A stretch of 47,509 nucleotides of DNA from Pseudomonadota bacterium (GTDB taxonomy: Bacteria; Pseudomonadota; Alphaproteobacteria; Rhizobiales; Beijerinckiaceae). Position numbers and translations under genes: made by a program. The stretch lies in contig JAEXGT010000042.1 in NCBI GenBank assembly GCA_023450615.1, positions 1-47,509 on the forward strand, written 5' to 3'. Position 1 is the stretch's first letter, and every line of letters begins with the position of its first letter. This document shows, piece by piece, positions 32,259 through 40,975 of the stretch. The notes beneath the pieces are model-generated. The model had not been told where the DNA came from. It saw only the letters and a program-made list of their open reading frames with translations, and ran no database searches.

Positions 32259-33071
32259 CTATCTCTTCGACGCGTATCTCTCGGCAGGTTTCGCGTCGAA
32301 CATCGCTTGCAGCAGCTTGGCGGAGAAAGCCACGTAATCGAATAGAGCAGATGCGTCGTGAAGGGATGGCGCAGTGATCATTTCCCCTTGATCCAAACCG
32401 GAGAGGGCTGCATCGACGCAATCTTCCGTCGTCATGACAATGCTCTCAGGCAGCGGATCAAGGTCACCACCGCCTGCGACGTCCCAGCCTTCGGAGATCA
32501 CTGCTCCCGGCAGGACAAGCTGCACCTTGACCGCGGTGCCCTCGACTTCATGCTGGAGGCTCTGCGTGAAGAGGAACACATAGGCCTTGGTGGAGCCGTA
32601 TACCGGAATGCCAGGATAGGGGCTGAAACCGGCACCGGAGCCAATATTGATCAGCGTTCCGGCGTCGCGGCTCTTGAAGGCGACGAGCGCGGCTTTGGAC
32701 AGCGCGGTCAGGGCCGTGACGTTCAGCGCGATCATCTGCGTGATGGTGTCGTCAGGCGTCTGCGTCAAAGGCTTGAGGGCCGAAAATCCAGCATTGTTGA
32801 CGAGCAGGGAAACAGAGGCGTCTTCGGACAGGCGCTTCGAAACAGTCCGAATGCCGTCCGGCGTGGAAAGGTCGGCGCTCAGCGCCTCGGCGTTGATCGA
32901 GAACCGCTGCTGAAGATCGGCGGCAATGTGCTGCAAGCGATCCTGGCGGCGTGCGACGAGGACAAGATCGTAGCCGCGTGAGGCGAGCCTCTCGGCGTAG
33001 ACCTTGCCGATCCCGGAGGATGCGCCGGTTACGATGGCGGTGCCGGGCTTTCTGGAATCTGAATGTGTCAA
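32259..33071 (-). CDS. SDR oxidoreductase (YqjQ/DltE-like)
   Basis: The protein has a complete SDR set: IVTGASSGIGKVYAERLAS, VARRQDRL, LVNNAGFSALKPL, a Ser in NIGSGAGFSPYP, and YGSTKAYV. There is no ATG at a sensible place. The frame opens with TTG at 33137, inside the divergent operator. A second TTG at 33071 (chosen; 270 residues) fits the usual distance to the Rossmann loop. So the start is uncertain. It is controlled with the divergent HxlR gene. Confidence 0.85.
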   Translation of the reverse strand: MTHSDSRKPGTAIVTGASSGIGKVYAERLASRGYDLVLVARRQDRLQHIAADLQQRFSINAEALSADLSTPDGIRTVSKRLSEDASVSLLVNNAGFSALKPLTQTPDDTITQMIALNVTALTALSKAALVAFKSRDAGTLINIGSGAGFSPYPGIPVYGSTKAYVFLFTQSLQHEVEGTAVKVQLVLPGAVISEGWDVAGGGDLDPLPESIVMTTEDCVDAALSGLDQGEMITAPSLHDASALFDYVAFSAKLLQAMFDAKPAERYASKR

Positions 33072-33127
33072 GGCGAATACTCTGGTTATGGTGACGAGGT
33101 ACTCGCTTGCAGGTATATAGAGTGTAC

Positions 33128-33148
33128 TAGGTGTCAATTACGCACCTA
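33128..33148. promoter_or_regulatory. HxlR operator
   Basis: The inverted repeat TAGGTG-(9)-CACCTA, flanked by TAC/GTA-like bases, lies in the short gap between the divergent SDR and HxlR genes. HxlR regulators bind such dyads near their own promoters. Confidence 0.55.
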
Positions 33149-33178
33149 ATGTATCCTAAGTATCGTCGAGGAGACCTG

Positions 33179-33544
33179 ATGGCCTATACAGAGGAGCAAG
33201 TGCTCGAAACGCTTCCGGGGGTGAGACCGGTCCTCGACCAGATCGCACACAAGTGGTCGATCCTGATCCTCACCTTCCTCTGCGAGGAGCCGAAGCGCTT
33301 TAACGCCCTGAAACGTCGGCTGGACGGGATCACCCAAAAGGCTTTGACGGAGGCTCTGAGACGACTGGAAAGAAACGGTCTGATCCAGCGCGAGGTGACG
33401 ACGGCATCACCCATCGCTGTCGTCTATTCAATCACGCCGTTAGGGCGGACGTTACAGGAGCCTCTTCTGGCTCTTTATGATTGGGCCGTCGAGCATCAAG
33501 ACGATCTCGCAGCGGCACAGCAGCGCTTTGATGCGAAAGGGTAG
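33179..33544 (+). CDS. HxlR-family transcriptional regulator
   Basis: The 121-residue winged-helix protein starts behind GAGGAGA. It shows the HxlR pattern: VRPVLDQIAHKWSILILTFL, RFNALKRRLDGITQKALTEA, LRRLERNGLIQREV, VYSITPLGRTLQEPL. The usual N-terminal Cys of redox-sensing HxlR members (CP...) is replaced by LPGV, so it is not thiol-based in that way. It probably regulates itself and the divergent SDR. Confidence 0.92.
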   Translation: MAYTEEQVLETLPGVRPVLDQIAHKWSILILTFLCEEPKRFNALKRRLDGITQKALTEALRRLERNGLIQREVTTASPIAVVYSITPLGRTLQEPLLALYDWAVEHQDDLAAAQQRFDAKG

Positions 33545-33954
33545 GCGGGCTTAACGGATTGTATGTGAGATTGACTGTCCAACGACAGCCATTGGCACTC
33601 TGGAGGTCATGGCTCGAAGGCTGCAACCCTCATGAAACCGGACGTTCCGAAAAGTGAACGGACTTCACTGCCTGACCCAAATGCGACCTACAAAGCACAA
33701 ACAGAGATGTCGCCCGTTTTACCGAGAACCGAGGCATGGGTTCAGGAACATCAAAAGGTTCGGCAATACTGCCCATGAACGAAGGAGATCTTCGGGCTCT
33801 GATGAGAACCATCTACTTAGCCTCAAGCCAAGTAATGCGGACTCTGAGGGTTGTTTGTCTTGGGGCAGGTTGGTAAAAGTCAGGGTGAGGCCGCACAGCA
33901 TCAGAACGTCCGGTTTTAATATTTTGATTCTCCCCCAGCTTCTTGACTTTCAGC
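33545..33954. other. Intergenic region with nothing recognised
   Basis: This 410-base gap separates the HxlR gene from the GAF-XRE gene. The open frames in it have no ribosome sites or family motifs. The bases before the GAF gene are A/T-richer (TTTTAATATTTTGATTC), which may include its promoter. Confidence 0.45.
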
Positions 33955-34749
33955 ATGACCATGTCATTTCCGGTTCCCTCCAATGAGGCCGAGCGGCTAC
34001 AGGCATTGCATCGCCTGAAGATCCTCAACGGAGGGATGCCATCCGGTATGGACCGGATCTGTTCGGTCGCCCGGGACCTGTTCCAGGTGCCGGTTGTCCT
34101 GATGGTGTTCCTGGACGAGAGGCTCGCCTGGATCAAGAGCGATCAGCAGCCCGGCCTGTCGGAAGCGCCCAGGAGCCTGTCCTTCTGCAACTATACGATC
34201 ATGCATGACGAGGTGTTCGTGGTGAATGACGCCAGGGCCGACCGGCGCTTCACCAATCATCCTTATGTGACCGCCGACCCACCGTTGCGGTTCTACGCCG
34301 GCGCGCCCTTCATCACCGAGCCAGGGATCCGGATCGGATCGATCTGTCTGGTCGATCATGTGCCCCGCGACTTCACGCCCAAGCAAATGAACCTGCTCGC
34401 CAACTTGGCGCGGCTAGCCATCGACGAGTTGTGGCTTCATCATCTTCAGCAGGTCGGCTTGGCCGCCGCAGAGGTGGGCGCCCAACGGGCATGCGGTCTC
34501 GACTTCCTCATCGGCCCCACCATGACCGCCGCCCAGGTGCGGGCCGGGCGGGGCATGGTCAACTGGTCTGTCCGGGAGCTGGCGGAGGTAGCCGGTGTCG
34601 CCCCCATGACGATCAAACGCTTGGAAGCCAAGGATGATGCCCTCGGCGTGAGTGATGAGAGCGCTAGGGCTGTCCGGGAGGCGCTGGAGCAGGCAGGAGT
34701 GGAGTTCGTCTTCGAGCCAGGGGGCAATCCGGGCGTCCGGCCCCGCTAG
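33955..34749 (+). CDS. GAF domain fused to XRE-type helix-turn-helix
   Basis: The 264-residue protein has a GAF sensor domain (about residues 15-165; VARDLFQVPVVLMVFLDERL, SFCNYTIMHDEVFVVNDARA, RFYAGAPFITEPGIRIGSIC). A C-terminal helix-turn-helix follows (about 195-235), with MTAAQVRAGRGMVNWSVREL then AEVAGVAPMTIKRLE. This HTH pattern is usually found as a small stand-alone XRE protein. The fusion would link a small-molecule or redox signal to DNA binding in the cytoplasm. ATG 33955 and ATG 33961 are both possible; neither has a clear ribosome site. It precedes a soluble chemoreceptor gene by 174 bases. Confidence 0.85.
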   Translation: MTMSFPVPSNEAERLQALHRLKILNGGMPSGMDRICSVARDLFQVPVVLMVFLDERLAWIKSDQQPGLSEAPRSLSFCNYTIMHDEVFVVNDARADRRFTNHPYVTADPPLRFYAGAPFITEPGIRIGSICLVDHVPRDFTPKQMNLLANLARLAIDELWLHHLQQVGLAAAEVGAQRACGLDFLIGPTMTAAQVRAGRGMVNWSVRELAEVAGVAPMTIKRLEAKDDALGVSDESARAVREALEQAGVEFVFEPGGNPGVRPR

Positions 34750-34923
34750 GCATCCGCCCTGGCAAACGGGGTCTCAAGGTCGCCCTAAGGCCTCGTTAAC
34801 TTCTTCTGGTCTAAATTGTTCCAGGTGGCCCGCAGGAGCCCGAGACCGCGCCCGTCCTTGTGAGGCTTCATCTCAGGAATGTGCGGATATGCGCGCAACG
34901 AGAACCACAAGGACGTGTGAGTG

Positions 34924-36408
34924 ATGTTTGCATTCCGGTCAGCAGGCGTGATGAAGGCCAAGCTCGACGCGCTCGACCGCTCCCAGGCCGTGATCGAGTT
35001 CGGGCCGGATGGCACGATTTTGACGGCGAACAGCAAATTCTTGACGGTGCTAGGCTATAGCTTGGACGAGATCCGGGGCAAGCACCACAGCCTCTTCCTG
35101 GATCCGGTTGAGAGGGCAAGCCCCGAGTACCAGGCGTTCTGGGGTGCGCTCAATCGCGGAGAGCATCGGGTGGCAGAATACAGGCGGATCGGCAAAGGCG
35201 GGCGCGTTGTCTGGATTCAAGCCTCTTATAACCCGCTAGTCGGACGGGATGGAAAGACTAGCAAGATCGTCAAGTTCGCCACCGACATTACGCAGGAGAG
35301 GCTGCGCCGGGCTGAATTGGAGAGCCAGATTGCCGCCATCCACCGGTCCCAGGCTGTGATCGAGTTCAGGCTCGACGGCACCATCGTGACGGCCAACGAG
35401 AACTTTCTTGCGGCTATGGGCTACAATCTGGAGGAGATCCAGGGGCAGCATCATCGCATGTTCGTGGAGCCGTCGGCTCTTAGCGGCACGGAATATGCCG
35501 CATTCTGGGCTGCCTTGGGCCGGGGCGAGCCCCAGACGGCGGAATACAAGCGCATCGGCAAGGGAGGGCGGGAGGTCTGGATCCAGGCGTCCTACACTCC
35601 TATTATTGATGCGAACGGCCGTCCCTACAAGGTAGTGAAATTTGCCACCGATGTGACACCGCAAGTCGCAGACCGGATGCGCCGGGGCGATCTCCAGAAG
35701 GCCATTGCCGCCGATCTCGGCGAGATCACCAACGCGGTTGGCGATGTCACCCGTCAGACGGCCCATGCCGCGGAAGCGTCCAAAGAGACTTCGGCGAATG
35801 TTCAGATGGTGGCCGCTGGCTCAGAGCAACTTGCCGCATCAGTGAGCGAGATCAGTCAGCAGGTCAGTCATGCCCTTGCCATCTCTACCGCTGCCGTGGA
35901 GCAGGGGCGCAAGACCAACGCCATTATGTCCAGTCTTGCTGAAGCGGCCCAGAAGATTGGCGAGATCACCACACTTATCCAGACTATCGCGTCACAGACC
36001 AATCTCCTGGCGCTCAATGCCACCATCGAGGCGGCCCGAGCCGGGGAGGCGGGCCGCGGCTTTGCCGTTGTGGCCGCCGAGGTAAAGGACCTCGCGACCC
36101 AAACCGCCAAAGCCGCGGAGGAGATCAGCGGGCAGATCGCGCGGACGCAGGCCACGACCCACCAGGTAGTGGACGCCATCGACGGAATCACCACCACGGT
36201 GGCCGACATCAACACCATCTCGGCCGCGATTGCGACCGCTGTCGAAGAGCAATCCGCCGTCACCCGGGAGATGTCGGCGAATATGCAAACGGCTTCGGCG
36301 AGCGTGGCCTCCATCAGCAGCAGCATGAACGAGATCGCTCGCTCTGCCGAACTCGTCAACGCTGCAACGATGAAGGTTCGGGCGGCGTCTTCTGCTCTGT
36401 CCCAGTAG
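34924..36408 (+). CDS. Soluble methyl-accepting chemotaxis protein with two PAS domains
   Basis: The 494-residue protein has two near-identical PAS/PAC units (about 15-125 and 137-247). Each starts LDRSQAVIEF/IHRSQAVIEF and contains GYSLDEIRGKHHSLF or GYNLEEIQGQHHRMF, then RIGKGG..VWIQASY. The MCP signalling domain follows, with its hairpin tip at about 358-384 (QTNLLALNATIEAARAGEAG). No membrane helix is present, so it is a cytoplasmic BdlA/Aer2-like receptor. The two PAS units likely arose by duplication and may bind heme or flavin. The start may be GTG 34921 or ATG 34924. Partner CheA/CheW genes are not in the window. Confidence 0.93.
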   Translation: MFAFRSAGVMKAKLDALDRSQAVIEFGPDGTILTANSKFLTVLGYSLDEIRGKHHSLFLDPVERASPEYQAFWGALNRGEHRVAEYRRIGKGGRVVWIQASYNPLVGRDGKTSKIVKFATDITQERLRRAELESQIAAIHRSQAVIEFRLDGTIVTANENFLAAMGYNLEEIQGQHHRMFVEPSALSGTEYAAFWAALGRGEPQTAEYKRIGKGGREVWIQASYTPIIDANGRPYKVVKFATDVTPQVADRMRRGDLQKAIAADLGEITNAVGDVTRQTAHAAEASKETSANVQMVAAGSEQLAASVSEISQQVSHALAISTAAVEQGRKTNAIMSSLAEAAQKIGEITTLIQTIASQTNLLALNATIEAARAGEAGRGFAVVAAEVKDLATQTAKAAEEISGQIARTQATTHQVVDAIDGITTTVADINTISAAIATAVEEQSAVTREMSANMQTASASVASISSSMNEIARSAELVNAATMKVRAASSALSQ

Positions 36409-36581
36409 CCTGGGCATCAATGAGGTGCATGCGTTTGCTCAAGCCCGATGCTTGGACAGGAAGCCCAGAGCCGACAAATGTCTCTTGTCGGCACATCTCT
36501 GAAGTAGGCTGAACATCCGCTTGAGGTGCGAGCACCGGACCCTCCGCGCCCGCTCGCGGCTCATGCCAATGCGGGAGTATG

Positions 36582-36608
36582 GAGCGAGCCACCTTGAGCG
36601 GCTCGCTC
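36582..36608. terminator. Hairpin terminator between convergent chemoreceptor and hydrolase genes
   Basis: A perfect 9-bp stem GAGCGAGCC/GGCTCGCTC has a 9-base loop. It ends 8 bases beyond the hydrolase stop (minus strand) and may also serve the chemoreceptor gene. There is no T-run. Confidence 0.5.
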
Positions 36609-36616
36609 TTGAGCGT

Positions 36617-37453
36617 TTAGCTTTTAATGAACGCGAGCAGATCGGCGTTGAGCACGTCTGCATTCACTGTCAGCATGCCGTGCGAGAAACCGGGATAGGT
36701 CTTCAGCGTGCCGTTCTTCAAAAGCTTGACCGACTTCAGCGCCGAGTCGGCGATCGGGACGATCTGATCGTCATCCCCATGCAGAACGAGGGTCGGAACG
36801 CTGATGGCTTTCAGGTCCTCTGTCTGATCGGTTTCGGAGAAGGCCTTGATGCCATCGTAGTGCGCTTTGGCGCCGCCCATCATGCCCTGGCGCCACCAAT
36901 TCTGGATCACGCCTTCCTGAACATGAGCGCCCTCGCGGTTGAAGCCGTAGAAGGGGCCAGCCGGAACATCACGGAAGAACTGCGCACGATTGGCCGCGAG
37001 AGCGGCGCGGAAGCCATCGAAGACCTCGATCGGCAAACCCTCAGGATTAGAGGCTGTCTTCAGCATCAGGGGAGGGACGGCTGCCACGAGAACCGCCTTG
37101 GCGACACGGCTGGCCGGCTGGCCGTGCTTGGCCACATAGCGGGCGACTTCGCCGCCGCCGGTGGAGTGGCCGATATGGACGGCGTTCCTCAGGTCGAGCG
37201 CTTCCACCACCGCGAAGGCATCGGCGGCGTAATGATCCATATCATGGCCTTCGCTGACCTGCGCTGAGCGGCCGTGTCCGCGACGGTCATGGGCGATGAC
37301 GCGATAGCCGTGCTGAAGGAAGGACAACATCTGCGCGTCCCAGTCGTCGGAACTCAGGGGCCAGCCATGGTGAAACACGATCGGCTGCGCGTCCTTCGGA
37401 CCCCAGTCCTTGTAGAAGATGTCGACGCCGTCCTTGGTAGTGATGAAGCCCAT
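36617..37453 (-). CDS. Alpha/beta hydrolase, non-heme chloroperoxidase/arylesterase type
   Basis: The 278-residue protein starts behind GGAGAACGACC. It has the oxyanion segment FHHGWPLSSDDWD, AHDRRGHGRSA, nucleophile Ser97 in GHSTGGGEVARYV, an acid within GDDDQIVP (227-229), and His258 in GFSHGM. This is the cofactor-free haloperoxidase/esterase family, which hydrolyses esters and can make peracids. Divergence from an OhrR-like MarR regulator fits an organic-peroxide or peracid link. The substrate is unknown. Confidence 0.93.
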   Translation of the reverse strand: MGFITTKDGVDIFYKDWGPKDAQPIVFHHGWPLSSDDWDAQMLSFLQHGYRVIAHDRRGHGRSAQVSEGHDMDHYAADAFAVVEALDLRNAVHIGHSTGGGEVARYVAKHGQPASRVAKAVLVAAVPPLMLKTASNPEGLPIEVFDGFRAALAANRAQFFRDVPAGPFYGFNREGAHVQEGVIQNWWRQGMMGGAKAHYDGIKAFSETDQTEDLKAISVPTLVLHGDDDQIVPIADSALKSVKLLKNGTLKTYPGFSHGMLTVNADVLNADLLAFIKS

Positions 37454-37547
37454 GGTCGTTCTCCTTCGGTAGATGCAGTCTGAGCTGCAAGGTTGAGAGG
37501 TGATGACGCTGGTGGGAGCCACTGCGTCAGTGATTATTTATATTGCA

Positions 37548-37625
37548 TTCTATTATATCGCACACAATCTAAATGACTGCATTTCAGCTATGCGATTGTA
37601 ATGCTTGCGATCATATCGTTCGCAA
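37548..37625. promoter_or_regulatory. AT-rich divergent control region with repeated TGCGAT
   Basis: The hydrolase-MarR gap is far more A/T-rich than its surroundings. It contains TGCGAT three times (37553-37558 inverted, 37591-37596, 37606-37611) and an inverted repeat TTGCGA-(9)-TCGCAA at 37605-37625. These are candidate binding sites for the MarR protein; none is a proven operator. Confidence 0.4.
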
Positions 37626-37659
37626 CCTATATCGGCCTGTTTCGATGCGAGCCCCTGTC

Positions 37660-38118
37660 ATGACCAAAGCTAACCAATCCTCAGCCGACCTCGATCTATC
37701 CAATTTCCTGTGCTTTGCGGTGTACTCCGCCAACAGCGCGATCGGCCGCGCCTACAAGCCGATTCTGGACCGGCTTGGTCTGACCTATCCGCAGTATCTA
37801 GCCATGGTCACGCTGTGGAAGAAGGACGGTCAGACGGTGGGAGAGATCGGCGAGCAGCTCCTGCTGGAAACCGGCACGCTCACCCCTCTGTTGAAGCGGT
37901 TGGAGACGGCAGGCCTTGTGAAGCGGACACGGGACACGCAGGATGAGCGGGTGGTCCGCATCAGCCTTACCGAGGAGGGTCGCTCCTTGAAGGCCAAGGC
38001 CAAGGCTGTGCCCAAGGAGATCGCCGCCATCATGCAGGCCTCCAACGTGTCCATCGAGGACCTGCGCGCCGCTCTCGTCGCCCTCCGCGACGGTATCAAG
38101 GAGCAGACCGCCCCATAA
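37660..38118 (+). CDS. OhrR-like MarR-family regulator
   Basis: The 152-residue protein shows the OhrR hallmark LSNFLCFAVYSANSAIGRAY with the peroxide-sensing Cys18. LTYPQYLAMVTLWKKDG and the winged-helix LLLETGTLTPLLKRLETAGL, TRDTQDERVVRISLTEEG follow. In OhrR, oxidation of this Cys by organic hydroperoxides releases DNA. The usual Ohr peroxidase is absent here; the divergent target is an alpha/beta hydrolase instead. Starts upstream (37645, 37573) are possible but would extend the protein beyond family norms. Confidence 0.92.
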   Translation: MTKANQSSADLDLSNFLCFAVYSANSAIGRAYKPILDRLGLTYPQYLAMVTLWKKDGQTVGEIGEQLLLETGTLTPLLKRLETAGLVKRTRDTQDERVVRISLTEEGRSLKAKAKAVPKEIAAIMQASNVSIEDLRAALVALRDGIKEQTAP

Positions 38119-38378
38119 AGCAGATCATGTGCGCGCTGGTTGGGTTGATTGGGCGCGCCCCTGGCGAACACGGCGTGCAACTCGGGACTGCGGCCTATCC
38201 ACACTGCGAGCGAGGCTTGACATGATCCGTATCATGGAGACCGCTGCCATCGCTCATCAGCCAATTAAAGCTGCGGCCCCAGTGGACCATACCCGGGACG
38301 AGGGCACAAATGGCCATGCTTGCCGCGCTGTCAGGGTCTCGGCCCAAGCGCCCTTCAGGTGGTCGCTGGAGGGGCAGG

Positions 38379-39278
38379 CTACCTTGATTGCCTGACGTCA
38401 TTGACAACATCGAGAAAAGCCCGCAGGGCCGGCGGCACGGCACGGTGTCCCGGGTAGTACACGGCCGCTTGTCCCGGCTCGTGCGTCCAGGCGGACAGCA
38501 CCGTCCGCAATCTCCCCTCTGCAAGCGCAGCCTCGGCCGCCCAGCTCGCCACATACGCGATCCCCAAGCCCTGCGCGGCCGCATCCGCCATCAGGCCCTC
38601 GTCGTCGAGAACCACAGGTCCGTTCGTATCGACCGTCAGCTCCTGCCCAGCCCGCTCGAACTCCCATCGGTACAGCTTGCCGCTCGGCATGCGGTGACCG
38701 ATGCAGTGATGATGCTGAAGATCGTCCGGGGTCGTCGGCTCGCCAGCGCGCTCAAGATAGGCTGGCGATGCGACGCAGACGAACCCGATCGGGCGGGCGA
38801 GGGGCACCGCGATCATGTCCTTGGGAATGGACTCGATCAGACGGACACCAGCATCGAAGCCGCCCGACACGATGTCAACCAAGCGTCCTTCCACGACGAG
38901 GTCCACCATCACATCGGGGAACCGTTCCGTCATATGCGGGAGGATCTCGCGGACGATAACGGCTGCGGCCACCCGCGGGGCATTGATCCGGACCGTGCCG
39001 GCCACATTGCCCCGAAAGGCAGAGACCGCGTCCAATGCCTCATCCAGCGATGCCAGAGTCACCTGCAAGCGGCTGAGCAGTTCAAGGCCCGCCTCGGTCG
39101 GTGAGACGCTGCGGGTGGTGCGGTTGAGAAGCCTGACGCCCAGCCGATCCTCAAGGCCTCGCATGGCGTGGCTTAACGTAGAGGGCGCCGTTCCGAGTTC
39201 ATCGGCAGCACGGCGAAAACTGCGATGGGTGGCAACAGCCACGAAGGCGGTGAGATCGTTAAGAGAAGGGCGGGTCAT
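38379..39278 (-). CDS. LysR-family transcriptional regulator
   Basis: The 299-residue protein has the LysR winged helix (LNDLTAFVAVATHRSFRRAA, DELGTAPSTLSHAMRGLEDR, LGVRLLNRTTRSVSPTEAG) and a full substrate-binding domain (VRINAPRVAAAVIVREILPH, FDAGVRLIESIPKDMIAVPL). The start chosen is MTRPSLNDLTAF at 39278, the family norm. It diverges from the RidA-like gene and probably regulates it. Confidence 0.92.
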   Translation of the reverse strand: MTRPSLNDLTAFVAVATHRSFRRAADELGTAPSTLSHAMRGLEDRLGVRLLNRTTRSVSPTEAGLELLSRLQVTLASLDEALDAVSAFRGNVAGTVRINAPRVAAAVIVREILPHMTERFPDVMVDLVVEGRLVDIVSGGFDAGVRLIESIPKDMIAVPLARPIGFVCVASPAYLERAGEPTTPDDLQHHHCIGHRMPSGKLYRWEFERAGQELTVDTNGPVVLDDEGLMADAAAQGLGIAYVASWAAEAALAEGRLRTVLSAWTHEPGQAAVYYPGHRAVPPALRAFLDVVNDVRQSR

Positions 39279-39428
39279 TGATGGGGATTTTGCATCAAGC
39301 CATACGGATTTCAACGTCTAATCGCGCAAGTCGACGGCTGTTATCTCATGTTTCAGCAAGGCCGATCCCGACCTCAGCCGGGGGAGCCTTGGAATTAGGT
39401 TTTATCTCGACTGAACAGGAGTACAGAC

Positions 39429-39827
39429 ATGTCCAAACCCCAAGCGATCTTTCCAGCCAACCGGCACACGCTCTATGACGAGCATCGCTACTCGGCCGCC
39501 ATCCGCAGTGGCGATCTCTTGTTCGTGTCAGGGCAGGTGGGCAGCCGCGAAGACGGATCGCCGGAACCCGATTTCGAACGACAAGTCGAGCTCGCTTTCG
39601 ACAATCTGAAAGCTGTCCTTGCGGCAGCGGGCTGCACGCTTGAGGACATTGTCGATGTGACGACGTTCCACACGGACCCTGCCTCGCAGTTTGACGCTAT
39701 CATGTCCGTCCGGAGCAAGGTGTTCCCTCTGAAGCCATATCCCAACTGGACAGCGGTCGGCGTGAACTGGCTCGCCGGTTTCGATTTCGAGATCAAGGTG
39801 ATCGCCCGGATTCCAAAGGTCGCCTGA
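39429..39827 (+). CDS. RidA-family protein lacking the catalytic Arg
   Basis: The 132-residue protein has the RidA/YjgF layout: GDLLFVSGQVG, FERQVELAFDNLKAVLAAAG, LEDIVDVTTFHTDPASQFDA. In classical RidA enamine deaminases, an Arg (105 in E. coli) sits in PARSCVEV. Here the equivalent stretch reads PNWTAVGVNWLAG, without that Arg. It therefore belongs to a divergent Rid subgroup and is probably not a general enamine deaminase. LysR control suggests a specific catabolic step. Confidence 0.88.
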   Translation: MSKPQAIFPANRHTLYDEHRYSAAIRSGDLLFVSGQVGSREDGSPEPDFERQVELAFDNLKAVLAAAGCTLEDIVDVTTFHTDPASQFDAIMSVRSKVFPLKPYPNWTAVGVNWLAGFDFEIKVIARIPKVA

Positions 39828-39852
39828 ATCATCACTGGATCAGATTTCCAAA

Positions 39853-39887
39853 CCGAGGCTGACGCCCCGAGACCGCGTCAGCCTCGG
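39853..39887 (+). terminator. Strong hairpin after the RidA-like gene
   Basis: A perfect 13-bp stem CCGAGGCTGACGC/GCGTCAGCCTCGG has a 9-base loop, 26 bases past the stop. There is no T-run, so it may be a factor-dependent terminator or a 3'-stabilising stem. Confidence 0.6.
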
Positions 39888-39936
39888 CTCAGGATCGATC
39901 GCACGATGGCCTCGGAACAGAACTGGAAGAGAAGCA

Positions 39937-40968
39937 ATGAAGGCAGCCGTTTACGATAGGGCGGGTGAACCGCACGTCTTGCAGTACAAGGATGTCGAAG
40001 ATCCCGCATGCCCACCTGATGGCGTTCTGATCCGGATTGAAGCGATTTCCATCGAAGGCGGCGATCTCATCAATCGCGCGTCTACTACTCCGTCGGCGCC
40101 GGGACACATTCTGGGATATGCCGCCGCGGGCGAAGTGATCGCCGTCGGCTCGCACGTCCATGACCGGTTTGTCGGACAGAAGGTAACAAGCTTTGACATG
40201 GATGGCTCCCACGCCGCCATGCGCGCGGTCCAGGCATCAAAAACCTGGCTCGTACCGGACGGCTTGGGCATGGCAGCTGCGGCCGCATTGCCGATCTCGT
40301 TTGGGACCGCTTACCACTGCCTTTTCACACGCGGTGGCTTGAGCGAAGGCGATACGGTACTCATTCAGGGCGGTGCCGGCGGCGTCGGTCTTGCAGCCAT
40401 TCAACTGGCACATCAAGCCGGGGCAACCGTGATCGCGACTGTCTCTGGACATGAACGCGCGCAACGGCTGGCGGCTCTCGGGCTCACCCACGCGATTGAC
40501 CATCGCACGACCGATGTGGCTGAAGAGGTCAAGCGTCTGACCGATGGAAGGGGCGTCAGCCTCGTGGTGGATCCAGTCGGTTCGACCTTGAAGAGCTCAT
40601 TGGCCTCTCTCCAACCAGAAGGGCGTCTGGTGTTCGTCGGCAACGCCGGGAGAGCGTCGCTCGATCTCGATCTTTGGCCCGCCCTTCAGGCAAACCAAAC
40701 GCTTCTGGGTGTCTTCATGGGCACTCAGCTCGAGAAGCCGGAGGTTTATCGGTCGGTCTCCCAAATGCTGGAGAGAGCGGCCCGGAACGAGCTCGAGGTC
40801 ACGATCGACCGCACATTCCCGCTTGCGGAGGCGGCCCTTGCACATGCTTATGCGGAGAACAACTCCATTCTCGGACGTGTCGTTCTGCTGCCTTGGGGGG
40901 CAGTGGGTCGGATTGGGTTGACACGTGGCGCTGCTGCATCTGTTCCTAGCGTTCTAGATTCCAGATAA
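39937..40968 (+). CDS. Zinc-free quinone oxidoreductase (MDR family)
   Basis: The 343-residue protein has a GroES-like N-domain (MKAAVYDRAGEPHVLQYKDV ... GHILGYAAAGEVIAVG). The Rossmann domain has SFGTAYHCLF, VLIQGGAGGVGLAAIQLAHQ and GLTHAIDHRTTDV. The zinc-binding Cys residues of alcohol dehydrogenases are absent, which marks NADPH:quinone reductases and zeta-crystallin types. About 20 extra residues after GRVVLLP look non-conserved. It starts in a unit followed after 7 bases by a LysR gene. Confidence 0.9.
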   Translation: MKAAVYDRAGEPHVLQYKDVEDPACPPDGVLIRIEAISIEGGDLINRASTTPSAPGHILGYAAAGEVIAVGSHVHDRFVGQKVTSFDMDGSHAAMRAVQASKTWLVPDGLGMAAAAALPISFGTAYHCLFTRGGLSEGDTVLIQGGAGGVGLAAIQLAHQAGATVIATVSGHERAQRLAALGLTHAIDHRTTDVAEEVKRLTDGRGVSLVVDPVGSTLKSSLASLQPEGRLVFVGNAGRASLDLDLWPALQANQTLLGVFMGTQLEKPEVYRSVSQMLERAARNELEVTIDRTFPLAEAALAHAYAENNSILGRVVLLPWGAVGRIGLTRGAAASVPSVLDSR

Positions 40969-40975
40969 CTCAAGA

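Noticed and set aside
33654..33986. 110-codon plus-strand frame before the GAF-XRE gene
   Set aside because: Overlaps the GAF gene start in another frame and shows no protein-like pattern.
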